The notes: a model not told the origin generated them from the letters alone. A stretch of DNA of 64,000 nt from Deltaproteobacteria bacterium (GCA_021737785.1 JAIPDI010000002.1:124001-188000); one strand, 5' to 3'; counted from the stretch's first letter, positions 1-9,219 are shown. Numbers and translations are program-made.

Positions 1-1
1 C

Positions 2-868
2 GACTATGATTACAGAAAACCCGAAAGCCTGGAAGAGGTCTTTACTCTTCTCAGGGAATACGGCCACAAGGCAGCCCTGATCGCCGGGGGCACCGATGTA
101 ATGGTCAAGATCCGGAATACAAAAAGGGCCCCTGAGGTGCTCATTTCCTTAAGGGGTCTCAAGGATCTCTCCTATATCCGGAAGAACGGGGGCTATCATA
201 TCGGGGCGCTCGCCACCCACAGGATGCTGGAGCAGTCTGATCTGATTCAAAAGGAGTTGACGGCCCTCCATGAGGGGGCCTCCCGGATCGGTTCGGTCCA
301 GGTCCGCAATGTGGCCACCCTCGCCGGGAATATCTGCAATGCGGCCCCCTCGGCCGACACGGCCGGTCCGCTCCTGGCGCTGGACGCTCAGGTCCTGCTG
401 CAGGGCCCTGATGGAGAACGTGTTGTGCCTGTTACGGAATTTTTTACCGGTACCTACAAGACGGTTAGAAAAGAGACCGAGGTGGTCACCGAGATCCGGA
501 TACCGGCTCACATGGAACGATTCGGAAGCGCCTACTGGAAACAGTCCAGAAGAAAAGCCATGAATCTCCCCATCGTGGGCATTGCTGTCTCGCTGCGGCT
601 CGACAAGAGGACGATTTCAGACTCCAGGATCGCCCTGACAGTGGCCGCACCCACGCCGATCCGGGCCCACAAGGCCGAGGAATTCCTGGCAGGAAAGCCC
701 ATGGACGACACGGTGCTGGCGGAGGCGGGGAGGATTGCGGCATCCACCGAATGCTGCACCCTCAGAGACAGTCTGAGGGGCGAGGCGTGGTATCGGGCCG
801 AGATCATCGAGGCCTATGTCCCCCGCATGGCGAGGCTGGCGGCCCAACGGATAAGAACAAGTGTCTAA
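2..868 (+). CDS. Molybdenum hydroxylase FAD-binding subunit (CoxM/XdhB type), 5' truncated by window edge
   Basis: The middle electron-transfer subunit of a xanthine-dehydrogenase-type enzyme; its FAD passes electrons between the 2Fe-2S subunit and an acceptor. The reading frame is open from base 2 (DYDYRKPESLEEVFTLL, the usual family N-terminus), so the true start lies just left of the window; 288 residues are visible, close to the usual 280-300. The FAD-binding AGGTD motif is about residue 27, and the second FAD motif (VRNVATLAGNICNAAPSAD) is about residue 100. It is the first visible gene of a plus-strand operon with the 2Fe-2S and Mo subunits downstream. The substrate cannot be read from this subunit. 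Family call certain, substrate unknown. Confidence 0.95.
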   Translation, partial: DYDYRKPESLEEVFTLLREYGHKAALIAGGTDVMVKIRNTKRAPEVLISLRGLKDLSYIRKNGGYHIGALATHRMLEQSDLIQKELTALHEGASRIGSVQVRNVATLAGNICNAAPSADTAGPLLALDAQVLLQGPDGERVVPVTEFFTGTYKTVRKETEVVTEIRIPAHMERFGSAYWKQSRRKAMNLPIVGIAVSLRLDKRTISDSRIALTVAAPTPIRAHKAEEFLAGKPMDDTVLAEAGRIAASTECCTLRDSLRGEAWYRAEIIEAYVPRMARLAAQRIRTSV

Positions 869-1030
869 AGTTTAAAGTGCCTGAAATGACTAAAGTTAAC
901 GAACACACAATGGCCCAAAGTCTGACAACCACGGCGCGAATTTCAGTCCCTTTGGTCAATTGGGTCGAATACGTCCTTTCCACCCACTTAAGTCACTTTA
1001 GTTCACTTTAGATCACTTAAAACTCTCTTT
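862..1030. repeat. Intergenic repeat with tandem TCACTTTA 10-mers
   Basis: The gap between the FAD and 2Fe-2S subunit genes holds AAAGTG/CTAAAG motifs at its left end and three near-identical 10-nt units (nnTCACTTTA) at 991-1020 at its right end in inverted orientation. A similar element occupies 9220-9388. No open frame is evident. It splits genes that are normally tightly packed, so it looks inserted or expanded. The downstream gene keeps a good AAGGAG before its start. Confidence 0.55.
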
Positions 1031-1045
1031 TGCAAGGAGACTGCC

Positions 1046-1519
1046 ATGAAAAAGATATCGGTTTCGTTCATCCTGAACGGGGACCCTGTCACGGCCGAGG
1101 TGCCGGTGACCTGGACGCTTCTGAAAACCCTGCGGGAATACTTTGAACTGACGGGCGCCAAGGAAGGGTGCGGCGTGGGAGAGTGCGGGGCCTGCACGGT
1201 CATCGTGGATGGACAGGCTGTCAATTCATGCCTCTATCCTGTCCCCGAAGCAGAAGGAAAGACCATCACCACTATCGAGGGGGTTGCAGCGCAGGACGGC
1301 GCTCTTCATCCCATACAAAAGGCTTTCTTGGAAAATAACGGGGTCCAGTGCGGCTTCTGTACCTCCGGGATGATCATGTCTGCGAAGGCCCTCCTGGACG
1401 AGAACCCTGCCCCGAATGAAGACGACATCAGGAAAAGCATTTCAGGCAATTTCTGCCGCTGCACCGGATATGTGCAGATTGTCGAGTCGATAGAAATGGC
1501 CGCCGGGGCGGACAAATAG
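1046..1519 (+). CDS. Molybdenum hydroxylase 2Fe-2S subunit (CoxS/XdhC type)
   Basis: Small iron-sulfur subunit carrying two [2Fe-2S] clusters that relay electrons from the Mo centre to FAD. All eight ligands are visible: the plant-ferredoxin-like set C42, C47, C50, C62 (CGVGECGAC) and the helical-domain set C102, C105, C137, C139 (CGFC ... CRCTGY). The 157-residue length is normal. A strong AAGGAG lies before the ATG. Only 2 nt separate its stop from the longest open frame of the Mo subunit, so the two are translated together. Very sure of family. Confidence 0.97.
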   Translation: MKKISVSFILNGDPVTAEVPVTWTLLKTLREYFELTGAKEGCGVGECGACTVIVDGQAVNSCLYPVPEAEGKTITTIEGVAAQDGALHPIQKAFLENNGVQCGFCTSGMIMSAKALLDENPAPNEDDIRKSISGNFCRCTGYVQIVESIEMAAGADK

Positions 1520-1533
1520 AAATGGAGGAGAAG

Positions 1534-3918
1534 ATGCCTGACAATCTCTTTGTAGGAAAGAGCATCCCCAGGACCATCGAGGCGGACAAGGTGACCGGCA
1601 AGGCGGTCTACATCAACGACCTGAAACGTCCCGGAATGCTTTACGGGAAAATACTTTACAGCGCCCATGCCCATGCCAGGATCAAGCACATCGATACGTC
1701 CCGGGCCGAACGGCTCCAGGGGGTCAGGGCCGTCCTGACCGGACAGGATATTCCCGACGTAAGGGTCGGATTTTTAAAGGACCAGACCGTGCTCAAAAAG
1801 GATGTGGTCCGCCAGTTCAGGGATGAGGTGGCGGCGGTCGCGGCCATCAGCCCCGAAATCGCAGAGGAAGCCCTCAGCCTCATTGAGGTGGAATACGAAA
1901 AGCTTCCTGCAGTGTTTGATCCGTTCGAGGCCATGAAAGAGGGAGCGCCTCTGATTCACGAGACAGATGCCAGGGGCCGGCCCCTTAAGAGCAACATCCT
2001 TCCCCTTCCCTGGAAATTCGCGGTGGGGGATATGGAACAGGCCCGAAAGGATGCCGCCTGCATCACCAAAGACACGGTGAGCACCACCTGGGTCAATCAG
2101 TGCTGCATGGGGACGAGCGGGTGCGTTGCCGAGTTTGACCAGAACAACCACCTGACCCTTTATGACCAGACCAATGTCATCTTCGGCCACATCAGCAGGA
2201 TCTCCGAGTATTTCGAACGGATCGGCCTGGCCGGGAAAAAGATCCGGGTCGTGAACCCGGTGGTGGGAGGAAGCTTCGGGACCAAGCTGGATACCGACAT
2301 ATATGAATTTATCGCCATCCAGCTTGCCCTCAAAACCCGCAAACCCGTCAAAATCATCTTTGACCGGGAGGAGGAATTCTTTGCCCTGCCGCCAAGGCAA
2401 CCTGCGGTCTTTACCATCGAGCAGGGATGCGACAAGGAAGGAAGACTTATATTCAGGCATTGCGAGGCCATCCTGGATAACGGGGCCTACACCTCCTGGG
2501 GGGCCACCACCCCATCCGTGATGATCATGCCCATGTCGTCCCTCTACCGGGTTCCCAATGTCTATTTCAAGGCCACCTGCGTCTATACCAACAATATCTA
2601 TGCCCAGGCCATGAGGGGATACGGCAATCCCCAGGCCACCTTTGCCGTGGAGACTTCCATGGATTCCCTGGCTGAAGCGGCAGGTATCGATCCTGCCGAC
2701 TTCAGGTTCATCAACCGCAACCGCCCGGGCGACGAGACCCCCATGAAGCTCAAGATCACCTCCTGCGGCTTTGAGGAATGCATCACGGCCGTAAAGGAAA
2801 AACTCCGGTGGGACGAAAAACGGGGGAAGCAAAAGGGCCGCGGCCTGGGCATGGCCTCCCTCATTCATGTGGCCGGGGGTGCCAGGGTCACCAAATCGGA
2901 CGGCCACGGCATCATGCTGAAGTTGGATGAATTCGGACACGTGGACGTCATCGAGAGCGGGACCGATCAGGGCCAGGGATCGCCGACCGTCATCTCCCAG
3001 ATCGTTGCCGAGGCCCTGGGGGTAAGGCCCGAAGACATCTTCCTGACTTTCGGGGATACGGCCCTTGCCCTCTGGGATGCCGGAACCCACGCCAGCCGTC
3101 ACACCTTTATGGCAGGCAACGCCGCGCGTATCGCCTGCGGAAAGGCGAAAAGACAGATCCTCGATATGGCGGTGGAACTGATCCCCAAGATCGTCAAGGC
3201 AAATTTCAAGCGGATGAAGCGGAAGGACCCGGAATTTGTGGAACCGGACCTGGATTATGGGCTGATCGCCGATCCGGAAGATATGGACATCAGGGACCGG
3301 ATGATCTTTCCCAAAAGGGCGCCGGAACACCCGTACTTTAAAGTTCCCATTGCCGCGATTCTGCAAAACGGCCTTCATGTGGGGATCGGCCAGAGCCGGG
3401 TGGTGGCGGCCGAGGCCTTTTATGACCCGCCCACGGAGATGCTGAACCGCGACATGATGGGCAACCTCTCCATGACCTATGCCTTCGGAGCCTCCGGGGT
3501 GGAGGTGGAGGTGGATGAAGAGACCGGAGAGGTCAAGATCCTCAAGCTGGTGGCGGCCCACGACGTGGGCAAGGCCATGAACCCGACCCTCCTGCTGGGC
3601 CAGATCTATGGCGCCGCCTACACAGGCGTGGGCTACGGTCTGACAGAAGAGATCAAGGTCCGGAACGGGAGGGTCATGAACCCCTCTTTTCGGGACTACC
3701 AGATGCTGACCGCCATGGACGTGATCCCCATTGAACCGGTCATTGTGGAACCGGGGGATCCGGACGGTCCCTATGGCGCCAAGGGCGTGGGCGAACCCGG
3801 GCTGGTCCCCACGGCCCCGGCCATTGCCAATGCCGTCTATGACGCCATCGGCGTCCGCATCCGAGCCCTCCCCATCACCCCGGAGAAGATTTTGACGGCG
3901 CTTAAAGAGCGGAAGTAG
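1534..3918 (+). CDS. Molybdenum hydroxylase large (molybdopterin cytosine dinucleotide-binding) subunit
   Basis: Catalytic subunit of a xanthine dehydrogenase/nicotinate dehydrogenase-like hydroxylase, which inserts water-derived oxygen into an aromatic heterocycle or CoA-aromatic. An ATG at 1522 is in frame, but GGAGGAG at 1524-1530 sits properly before the ATG at 1534 (MPDNLFVGKSIPRT), which I chose; 794 residues. Visible are the GGSFGTK pterin motif, DQGQG, an arginine-containing RGYG loop of the xanthine dehydrogenase kind (not the AYRCSFR loop of CO dehydrogenase) and the catalytic glutamate in GVGEPG at about residue 754. Substrate unknown; the HyuAB genes downstream suggest an N-heterocycle whose oxidised lactam is then hydrolysed (inference). 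Confidence 0.95.
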   Translation: MPDNLFVGKSIPRTIEADKVTGKAVYINDLKRPGMLYGKILYSAHAHARIKHIDTSRAERLQGVRAVLTGQDIPDVRVGFLKDQTVLKKDVVRQFRDEVAAVAAISPEIAEEALSLIEVEYEKLPAVFDPFEAMKEGAPLIHETDARGRPLKSNILPLPWKFAVGDMEQARKDAACITKDTVSTTWVNQCCMGTSGCVAEFDQNNHLTLYDQTNVIFGHISRISEYFERIGLAGKKIRVVNPVVGGSFGTKLDTDIYEFIAIQLALKTRKPVKIIFDREEEFFALPPRQPAVFTIEQGCDKEGRLIFRHCEAILDNGAYTSWGATTPSVMIMPMSSLYRVPNVYFKATCVYTNNIYAQAMRGYGNPQATFAVETSMDSLAEAAGIDPADFRFINRNRPGDETPMKLKITSCGFEECITAVKEKLRWDEKRGKQKGRGLGMASLIHVAGGARVTKSDGHGIMLKLDEFGHVDVIESGTDQGQGSPTVISQIVAEALGVRPEDIFLTFGDTALALWDAGTHASRHTFMAGNAARIACGKAKRQILDMAVELIPKIVKANFKRMKRKDPEFVEPDLDYGLIADPEDMDIRDRMIFPKRAPEHPYFKVPIAAILQNGLHVGIGQSRVVAAEAFYDPPTEMLNRDMMGNLSMTYAFGASGVEVEVDEETGEVKILKLVAAHDVGKAMNPTLLLGQIYGAAYTGVGYGLTEEIKVRNGRVMNPSFRDYQMLTAMDVIPIEPVIVEPGDPDGPYGAKGVGEPGLVPTAPAIANAVYDAIGVRIRALPITPEKILTALKERK

Positions 3919-3948
3919 TCGGGAGTCAGAGGCCGGCAGACAGTTCTT

Positions 3949-4010
3949 AGACTCTTCACTCTTCATTCTTCAATTTTCAATTACAGGGATATCCAGTATC
4001 CAGTTTCAAT
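3949..4010. repeat. Low-complexity leader with ATTC/TTCA and ATCCAGT repeats
   Basis: The 105-nt gap before hyuA holds slipped repeats (TCTTCACTCTTCATTCTTC) followed by two copies of ATCCAGT. The same 7-mer family is expanded at 7949-7990 before the aminotransferase gene. A good GGGAGG remains before the hyuA start. Confidence 0.5.
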
Positions 4011-4023
4011 GTGGGAGGAATGA

Positions 4024-6114
4024 ATGTCTGACAGGTTTTATCGCTTAGGCTGCGACATCGGCGGCACCTTTACCGACTTTGTGCTGCTCAACGACCGGAC
4101 GGGCGATATCAAAATCAACAAATGTCTGACCACCCCGGCCGACCCCTCGGACGCGGTGGAACAGGGGATCCGGCAGCTGGAGCAGATGGCCTCGGGTTTT
4201 GTACAGGAACTGGACGAGGTGATTCACGGCACCACTCTGGTCATCAATTCCATTATCGAGAGAAAGGGCGCCAGGACCGGGCTCATCACCACTAAAGGCT
4301 TCAGGGATGTCCTGGAGTTGGGGAGGGAGATCCGCTACGCCCCCTATGACGTATTTGCGGAATTCCCCAAACCCCTGATCCCCAGACGATTTCGCCTGGA
4401 GGTGGATGAGAGGGTCAGAAGTGACGGGACGGTCATCCACCCCCTGGACCGGGCAGAGGCCAGGGACGCGGTGCGCAGACTCATCCATATGGGCGTGGAG
4501 TCCATTGCCGTGTGTCTCCTCAACTCCTTTGAAAACCCGGCCCACGAACTCATGATCAAAGAGATCATCACAGAGGAGGCGCCTGACCTCTCCGTTTCCA
4601 TCTCCTATGAGGTCCTCCCCCAGATCCGGGAATATGAGCGGACCAGCACCACGGCCACCAACGCCTATGTCAAGCCACTGACCGGCCGTTACCTCTCCCG
4701 TCTGTCCGGAAGGCTGTCATCCATCGGTTTTGAAGGAAAGCTTTTCATCATGCTCTCCAGCGGGGGCATCACCTCCATCGAGACCGCCGCGGAATTTCCC
4801 GTCCGGATCATCGAGTCAGGCCCCACGGCCGCAGTCATCTCCGGGCAGTACTATGGGAAGCTGTTCGATATTTCCGAGATGTTCTGTTTTGATATGGGCG
4901 GCACCACGGCCAAGTCGTGCCTGATCCAGAAAGGGGTGGCCGGCGTGGTCCCCACCTTTGAGGTGGGCCGGGTCCAGAGGTTCATGAAGGGGAGCGGTTT
5001 GACCATCCAGGTCCCGGTCGTGGATCTCATGGAGATCGGGGCCGGCGGCGGGAGCATCGCCAAGGTCAGCAAGATGGGAACCCTCCAGGTGGGACCCGAG
5101 AGTTCCGGTGCCGATCCCGGCCCCATCTGTTATGCCAGGGGCGGGACCGAACCGGGGATTACTGACGCAGACCTCCTTCTGGGTTATCTGGACGAAAATT
5201 ACTTCCTCGGCGGGGAGATGAGACTAGACAGGAAGGCGGCTCAACGCGGCATTGAAGAAAAGATCGCCGGGCCCCTCGGGGTTTCGTTTATTCAGGCCGT
5301 ATGGGGCATCCACGATCTCATCAACGAGACCATGGCCGGGGCAGCCAAGACCCATATCGCCGAAAAGGGCGGCAACCCCAAAATCGTGACCGTGGTGGCC
5401 TTTGGCGGGGCCGGTCCGGTGCATGGCTATGGACTGGCGAAAAAGCTGGGCGCCCCGAGACTCCTGGTGCCGCCCAATGCGGGCGTGGGCTCGGCGCTCG
5501 GATTTTTTACCGCGCCCAGGGCCTTCGATATGGTGAGGAGCCACAAGGTCCCGCTGAAAGAGGCGGATTTCAGCGAGATCGAGAAGATCTATCAGCAGAT
5601 GGAGACCGAGGGGGCAAGGACCCTTCAGAAATCAGGAGAGGCCGAAGATATCCGATTCGAGCGTTCCGTGGATGCCCGCTTTGTAGGCCAGGGGTCTGAG
5701 ACCACCATTCCCATACCTGAAAGACGTTTCACCGAGGTGAACAGGGAGGACGTAAGAAAGCGGTTCGATGAGATCTACAAAAGGCTCTACGGCAGGACCT
5801 ATCCGGATTCCCCGGTGGAGTTCATCAATTTCAAGGTACGGGCCAGTCTTCCTGAACGGCTCCTTCAGCTGCCGAAAATGAAAACCGACCGAACCTCCCT
5901 CGAAGCTGCCGTAAAAGGCCGACGCCCGGCCTATTCCGGCCTGGTCAAAGACTTTATCCCCTACACCGTCTATGACCGGTACAGGCTGTTCCCCGGAGCT
6001 AACTTCCAGGGCCCGGCCATTATCGAGGAGAGGGAATCCACCGTCATCGTCGGAGAAGACGCCGCTGTTTCCGTGGATGAATACGGGTTTCTGTGGATTG
6101 AATTGGGGGATTGA
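4024..6114 (+). CDS. hyuA: Hydantoinase/oxoprolinase A subunit (HyuA-type, ATP-dependent)
   Basis: ATP-using half of an N-methylhydantoinase/5-oxoprolinase-like amidohydrolase. The N-terminal nucleotide-binding motif DIGGTFTDF is at about residues 10-18, and a second actin-like phosphate motif (FDMGGTTAKS) is in the middle. The length of 696 residues is usual. GGGAGGA precedes the ATG. With HyuB downstream it should hydrolyse a cyclic imide or lactam in the cytoplasm with ATP. Acetophenone carboxylase subunits belong to the same superfamily, so carboxylation is an alternative. Position behind a Mo hydroxylase suggests it acts on the hydroxylated (oxo) product. Confidence 0.93.
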   Translation: MSDRFYRLGCDIGGTFTDFVLLNDRTGDIKINKCLTTPADPSDAVEQGIRQLEQMASGFVQELDEVIHGTTLVINSIIERKGARTGLITTKGFRDVLELGREIRYAPYDVFAEFPKPLIPRRFRLEVDERVRSDGTVIHPLDRAEARDAVRRLIHMGVESIAVCLLNSFENPAHELMIKEIITEEAPDLSVSISYEVLPQIREYERTSTTATNAYVKPLTGRYLSRLSGRLSSIGFEGKLFIMLSSGGITSIETAAEFPVRIIESGPTAAVISGQYYGKLFDISEMFCFDMGGTTAKSCLIQKGVAGVVPTFEVGRVQRFMKGSGLTIQVPVVDLMEIGAGGGSIAKVSKMGTLQVGPESSGADPGPICYARGGTEPGITDADLLLGYLDENYFLGGEMRLDRKAAQRGIEEKIAGPLGVSFIQAVWGIHDLINETMAGAAKTHIAEKGGNPKIVTVVAFGGAGPVHGYGLAKKLGAPRLLVPPNAGVGSALGFFTAPRAFDMVRSHKVPLKEADFSEIEKIYQQMETEGARTLQKSGEAEDIRFERSVDARFVGQGSETTIPIPERRFTEVNREDVRKRFDEIYKRLYGRTYPDSPVEFINFKVRASLPERLLQLPKMKTDRTSLEAAVKGRRPAYSGLVKDFIPYTVYDRYRLFPGANFQGPAIIEERESTVIVGEDAAVSVDEYGFLWIELGD

Positions 6115-6204
6115 TTGACAAAGTGTGAACGCAGAGCTCGGAACGCGGAACTGAGAACGGGAAAGAATCTGTGAAATCCGTGGATGAAATTGAAGGAGGA
6201 AGAT

Positions 6205-7929
6205 ATGGGGCAGACATTTGATCCCATCACCTTAGAGATACTCTGGCGCCGGTTGATCTCCATCGTGGACGAGGCCGACAGTTCGGTGGCACGAACGGCT
6301 TTTTCGAGCCTGCTCAGAGACGCCCACGACTACACCTGCATGTTTACGGACCGGAAGGGGAGAGAACTGGCGCAGGGGTCCTTTGCCACCCCGGGTCAGT
6401 CCGGGGCCATGGCCCTGGGGATCAAGAAGCTGGTCAACGACCTCCCGCCGGACAGCTTCGGGCCGGGCGACGTATATATCACCAACGACCCCTGGGCCCT
6501 GGCCGGCCACCTGAACGATGTCTGCGTCATGAGTCCCATCTTTCACAGGGACCGACTCACCGGATGGACCGCCTGCGTGTTCCACCACTCCGACATCGGG
6601 GGGAGGGTATCTTCCGACAACCATGACGTATTTGAAGACGGTCTCTTCATCCCCCTGGTGAAACTGGAGGCAGGGGGCGTCCCCAACCAGGCGGTCGTCG
6701 ATATGATCCGCTGGAATGTCCGTACGCCCGACGAGGTGACCGGAGACATCCGCTCGCAGATCGCGGCCAATCATGTGTGCGCTGAAAAGATCTGCCAGAT
6801 GCTGGATGAATATCACCTGGACGGCCTGGATGACCTGGCGGATGAAATTATCGGCCGCACAGAGAAAAGCATGCGCGACGCCATCCAGAAGGTGCCGGAC
6901 GGCATCTACCGGGCAGAGGGGATCGTAGAGCAGATGGAGGGGAAGAAAGACGTGGTCATCAAGGCGGCCGTTCACGTGTCAGGCGACGCCATCCATGTGG
7001 ACCTTGCCGGTTCTTCGCCTCAGGTGGACTGGGGAGGCAACGTGGTCTACAACTTTACCTATGCCTATGTGTTCATGGCCATGAAGAGCATGTTCGATCC
7101 GGACATCCCCAATAACGACGGATGCGCCGTGCCCATCACCATGACCGCGCCGGAGGGGAGCGTGGTCAACTGCCGGTTCCCCGCAGCCGTGGCGGCCCGA
7201 ATGCAGATCGGCCATTTTATGACGGAAATCATCTACCGGGCCATGGCCGATGCCCTTCCGGAACGGGTCATTGCCGGGAGCGGCGGAACCCCGGCCACCA
7301 TGAATGTGTTCTACGGCAAACGACATGACGCGACCCCCTGGCACGCCGTCATCATCCGGGGGGGCGGCATGGGGGCGAGCGCCCGCAATGACGGGTACTA
7401 CGACTACATCTTCCCGGCCAACGGGGCCAATACGCCGGTGGAAATATTTGAGAGCGATACCCCCCTGATCGTGGAGAAGAGGGAACTGCTGACCGATTCC
7501 GGGGGGCCGGGAAAGCAGAGGGGCGGCCTGGGAAGAAGAGTCCTTTTCCGGGTCCCTGATGATGAATATGCCCCTATTCCCCCGGTGAACCTGGGCATCC
7601 AGTCCGGGAGATTCCGCTATCCTCCCGAGGGTCTGTTCAGCGGCAGGGACGGCGCCAAGGCCCGGTTTCTGATCAACGATGCTGACGGAAATCCCTACGG
7701 ATTGTCTCAATTCGGCCCGGGGGACCGGGTCACCATGGATGCTGCAGGGGGCGGCGGATTCGGCGATCCGTTGAAACGGCCTCCGGAACAGGTGGAAGCG
7801 GATGTGATCGACGGGTATGTCAGCGTTGACAGTGCCCGTGAGGACTACGGCGTGGTCATTGATCCCGCGACCCTTCAGGTCGATGAGGAGGCCACAGAAA
7901 AGCTGCGGGGAGCAGGGAGTAGGGAGTAA
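6205..7929 (+). CDS. hyuB: Hydantoinase/oxoprolinase B subunit (HyuB-type)
   Basis: Partner of HyuA and carrier of the HyuB domain over its whole length (574 residues). The open frame begins at 6184, but AAGGAGGA at 6193-6200 directs translation to the ATG at 6205 (MGQTFDPITLEILWRR, the typical family start). Recognisable conserved blocks are NDPWALAGHLNDV, HHSDIGGRV and a C-terminal glycine-rich GPGDRVTMDAAGGGG. A 90-nt gap with short degenerate repeats (GAACGCAGAG, CTGTGAAATCCGTGG) separates it from hyuA. Reaction shared with HyuA; substrate not readable. Confidence 0.93.
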   Translation: MGQTFDPITLEILWRRLISIVDEADSSVARTAFSSLLRDAHDYTCMFTDRKGRELAQGSFATPGQSGAMALGIKKLVNDLPPDSFGPGDVYITNDPWALAGHLNDVCVMSPIFHRDRLTGWTACVFHHSDIGGRVSSDNHDVFEDGLFIPLVKLEAGGVPNQAVVDMIRWNVRTPDEVTGDIRSQIAANHVCAEKICQMLDEYHLDGLDDLADEIIGRTEKSMRDAIQKVPDGIYRAEGIVEQMEGKKDVVIKAAVHVSGDAIHVDLAGSSPQVDWGGNVVYNFTYAYVFMAMKSMFDPDIPNNDGCAVPITMTAPEGSVVNCRFPAAVAARMQIGHFMTEIIYRAMADALPERVIAGSGGTPATMNVFYGKRHDATPWHAVIIRGGGMGASARNDGYYDYIFPANGANTPVEIFESDTPLIVEKRELLTDSGGPGKQRGGLGRRVLFRVPDDEYAPIPPVNLGIQSGRFRYPPEGLFSGRDGAKARFLINDADGNPYGLSQFGPGDRVTMDAAGGGGFGDPLKRPPEQVEADVIDGYVSVDSAREDYGVVIDPATLQVDEEATEKLRGAGSRE

Positions 7930-7948
7930 GCAGTAGAGGAGAAGCAGG

Positions 7949-7990
7949 ATCCAGCATCCAGCATCCAGCATCCAGTATCCAGGGTCCAGC
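7949..7990 (+). repeat. Six tandem 7-mers (ATCCAGN) abutting a start codon
   Basis: Exactly 42 nt made of six 7-nt units (ATCCAGC three times, then ATCCAGT, ATCCAGG, GTCCAGC) end directly at the ATG of the aminotransferase gene. The nearest Shine-Dalgarno-like AGGAG lies upstream of the array at about 7936, about 50 nt from the start codon, so repeat growth may have separated the ribosome-binding site from its start. Confidence 0.85.
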
Positions 7991-9214
7991 ATGAAACGCT
8001 TCATCTACCTCGATAATGCCGCCACCTCTTTTCCAAAGCCCCCTCAGGTGATGGAGGCGATGGTCCGCTTCATGACCGAGATAGGGGCCAACCCGGGCCG
8101 GGCCGGACACCGGAAGGCGGTGGAGGCCGGCCGCATTATAGAAAATGCCAGGAAAAGTCTGGCAACCCTTTTTAATGTCGCCGACCCCAATCGGATCGTC
8201 TTTACCCTGAATGTCACAGAGGCCCTGAACACGGTCATATCCGGCTTTCTCAATCCGGGCGATCACGTCATCACCACTTCCATGGAGCATAATTCGGTCC
8301 TCCGGCCCCTCCGTTATTTGGAGGCTGAGGGGATCATCCATCTCACCATCGCGGCATGCGACCTCCGGGGTCGCCTGGATCCGGAGACGCTCCCGCCTCT
8401 GATTCAGGAAAGCACCGCACTCATGATCCTCAACCACGCATCCAATGTGTGCGGAACCATTCAGGATGTAAAGGCGATCAAACAGGCCATCGGCGATATC
8501 CCGCTTCTTGTGGATGCGGCCCAGACCGCCGGGTGTTTTCCCATTGACGTTGAGGATGCCGGCATTGATTTTCTGGCCTTTACAGGCCATAAGGCCCTCC
8601 TGGGGCCCCAGGGAACGGGCGGGCTGTACATCCGGGAGGGGATGAGCATCAGACCATTGGTAAGAGGCGGTACCGGAAGCGTCTCGGAAAATGAGCTGCA
8701 ACCCGATTTTTTTCCTGATATACTGGAAAGCGGGACCCGCAACAATGTAGGGCTTGCCGGCCTGGGCGCGGCCGTAGAGTTCATACTTGAAACCGGCGTG
8801 GAAACCATTCGGGAGCATGAGAAGGCCCTTACCAAGGCACTCCTTTCGGCCCTTTATGATGTGGCCGGATTAACCATTTACGGACCATTGAATGCTGAAG
8901 CACAGACCTCTACCCTCTCCCTCACCTTTGACAGCCTCCTTCCGGAAGGCGACCGGTATGATTACGGCGGGTGCGGATCGGTCAATCTGGAACTCATGGA
9001 AGAGGATGTCTACCCGGCCGAGGTCGGAAACATCCTGAGCACCGAATACGATATCCTGGTAAGAACCGGGCTTCACTGTGCGCCCATTGCCCACAAGACC
9101 CTGAAGACCTTCCCCGAGGGTACGGTCCGGCTCAGTATGGGGTACTTCAATACTCTTGAGGAGATGGAGATAACGGCCCGCGCCATTCGACGGATCGCGG
9201 GGAGGGAACATTAA
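7991..9214 (+). CDS. Class-V aminotransferase / cysteine desulfurase, EF2568 type
   Basis: PLP enzyme of the NifS/SufS fold. It starts with MKRFIYLDNAATSFPKP, typical of the EF2568-type subfamily that accompanies molybdenum hydroxylase clusters. The Schiff-base lysine is K201 (TGHKALLGPQG). The cysteine equivalent to the catalytic desulfurase residue is C363 (RTGLHCAP). The length of 407 aa is normal. It is the last gene of the Mo hydroxylase/HyuAB operon. By analogy it could supply sulfur (or handle selenium) for maturing the Mo cofactor; a catabolic lyase role is also possible. No Shine-Dalgarno is adjacent because of the 7-mer array upstream. Confidence 0.88.
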   Translation: MKRFIYLDNAATSFPKPPQVMEAMVRFMTEIGANPGRAGHRKAVEAGRIIENARKSLATLFNVADPNRIVFTLNVTEALNTVISGFLNPGDHVITTSMEHNSVLRPLRYLEAEGIIHLTIAACDLRGRLDPETLPPLIQESTALMILNHASNVCGTIQDVKAIKQAIGDIPLLVDAAQTAGCFPIDVEDAGIDFLAFTGHKALLGPQGTGGLYIREGMSIRPLVRGGTGSVSENELQPDFFPDILESGTRNNVGLAGLGAAVEFILETGVETIREHEKALTKALLSALYDVAGLTIYGPLNAEAQTSTLSLTFDSLLPEGDRYDYGGCGSVNLELMEEDVYPAEVGNILSTEYDILVRTGLHCAPIAHKTLKTFPEGTVRLSMGYFNTLEEMEITARAIRRIAGREH

Positions 9215-9219
9215 GGGCA

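Noticed and set aside
1774-3966. A 730-codon open frame on the minus strand opposite the Mo hydroxylase large subunit
   Set aside because: It is an antisense shadow of a GC-rich gene: composition is His/Gly/Asp-rich without family motifs, while the plus strand has complete catalytic motifs.
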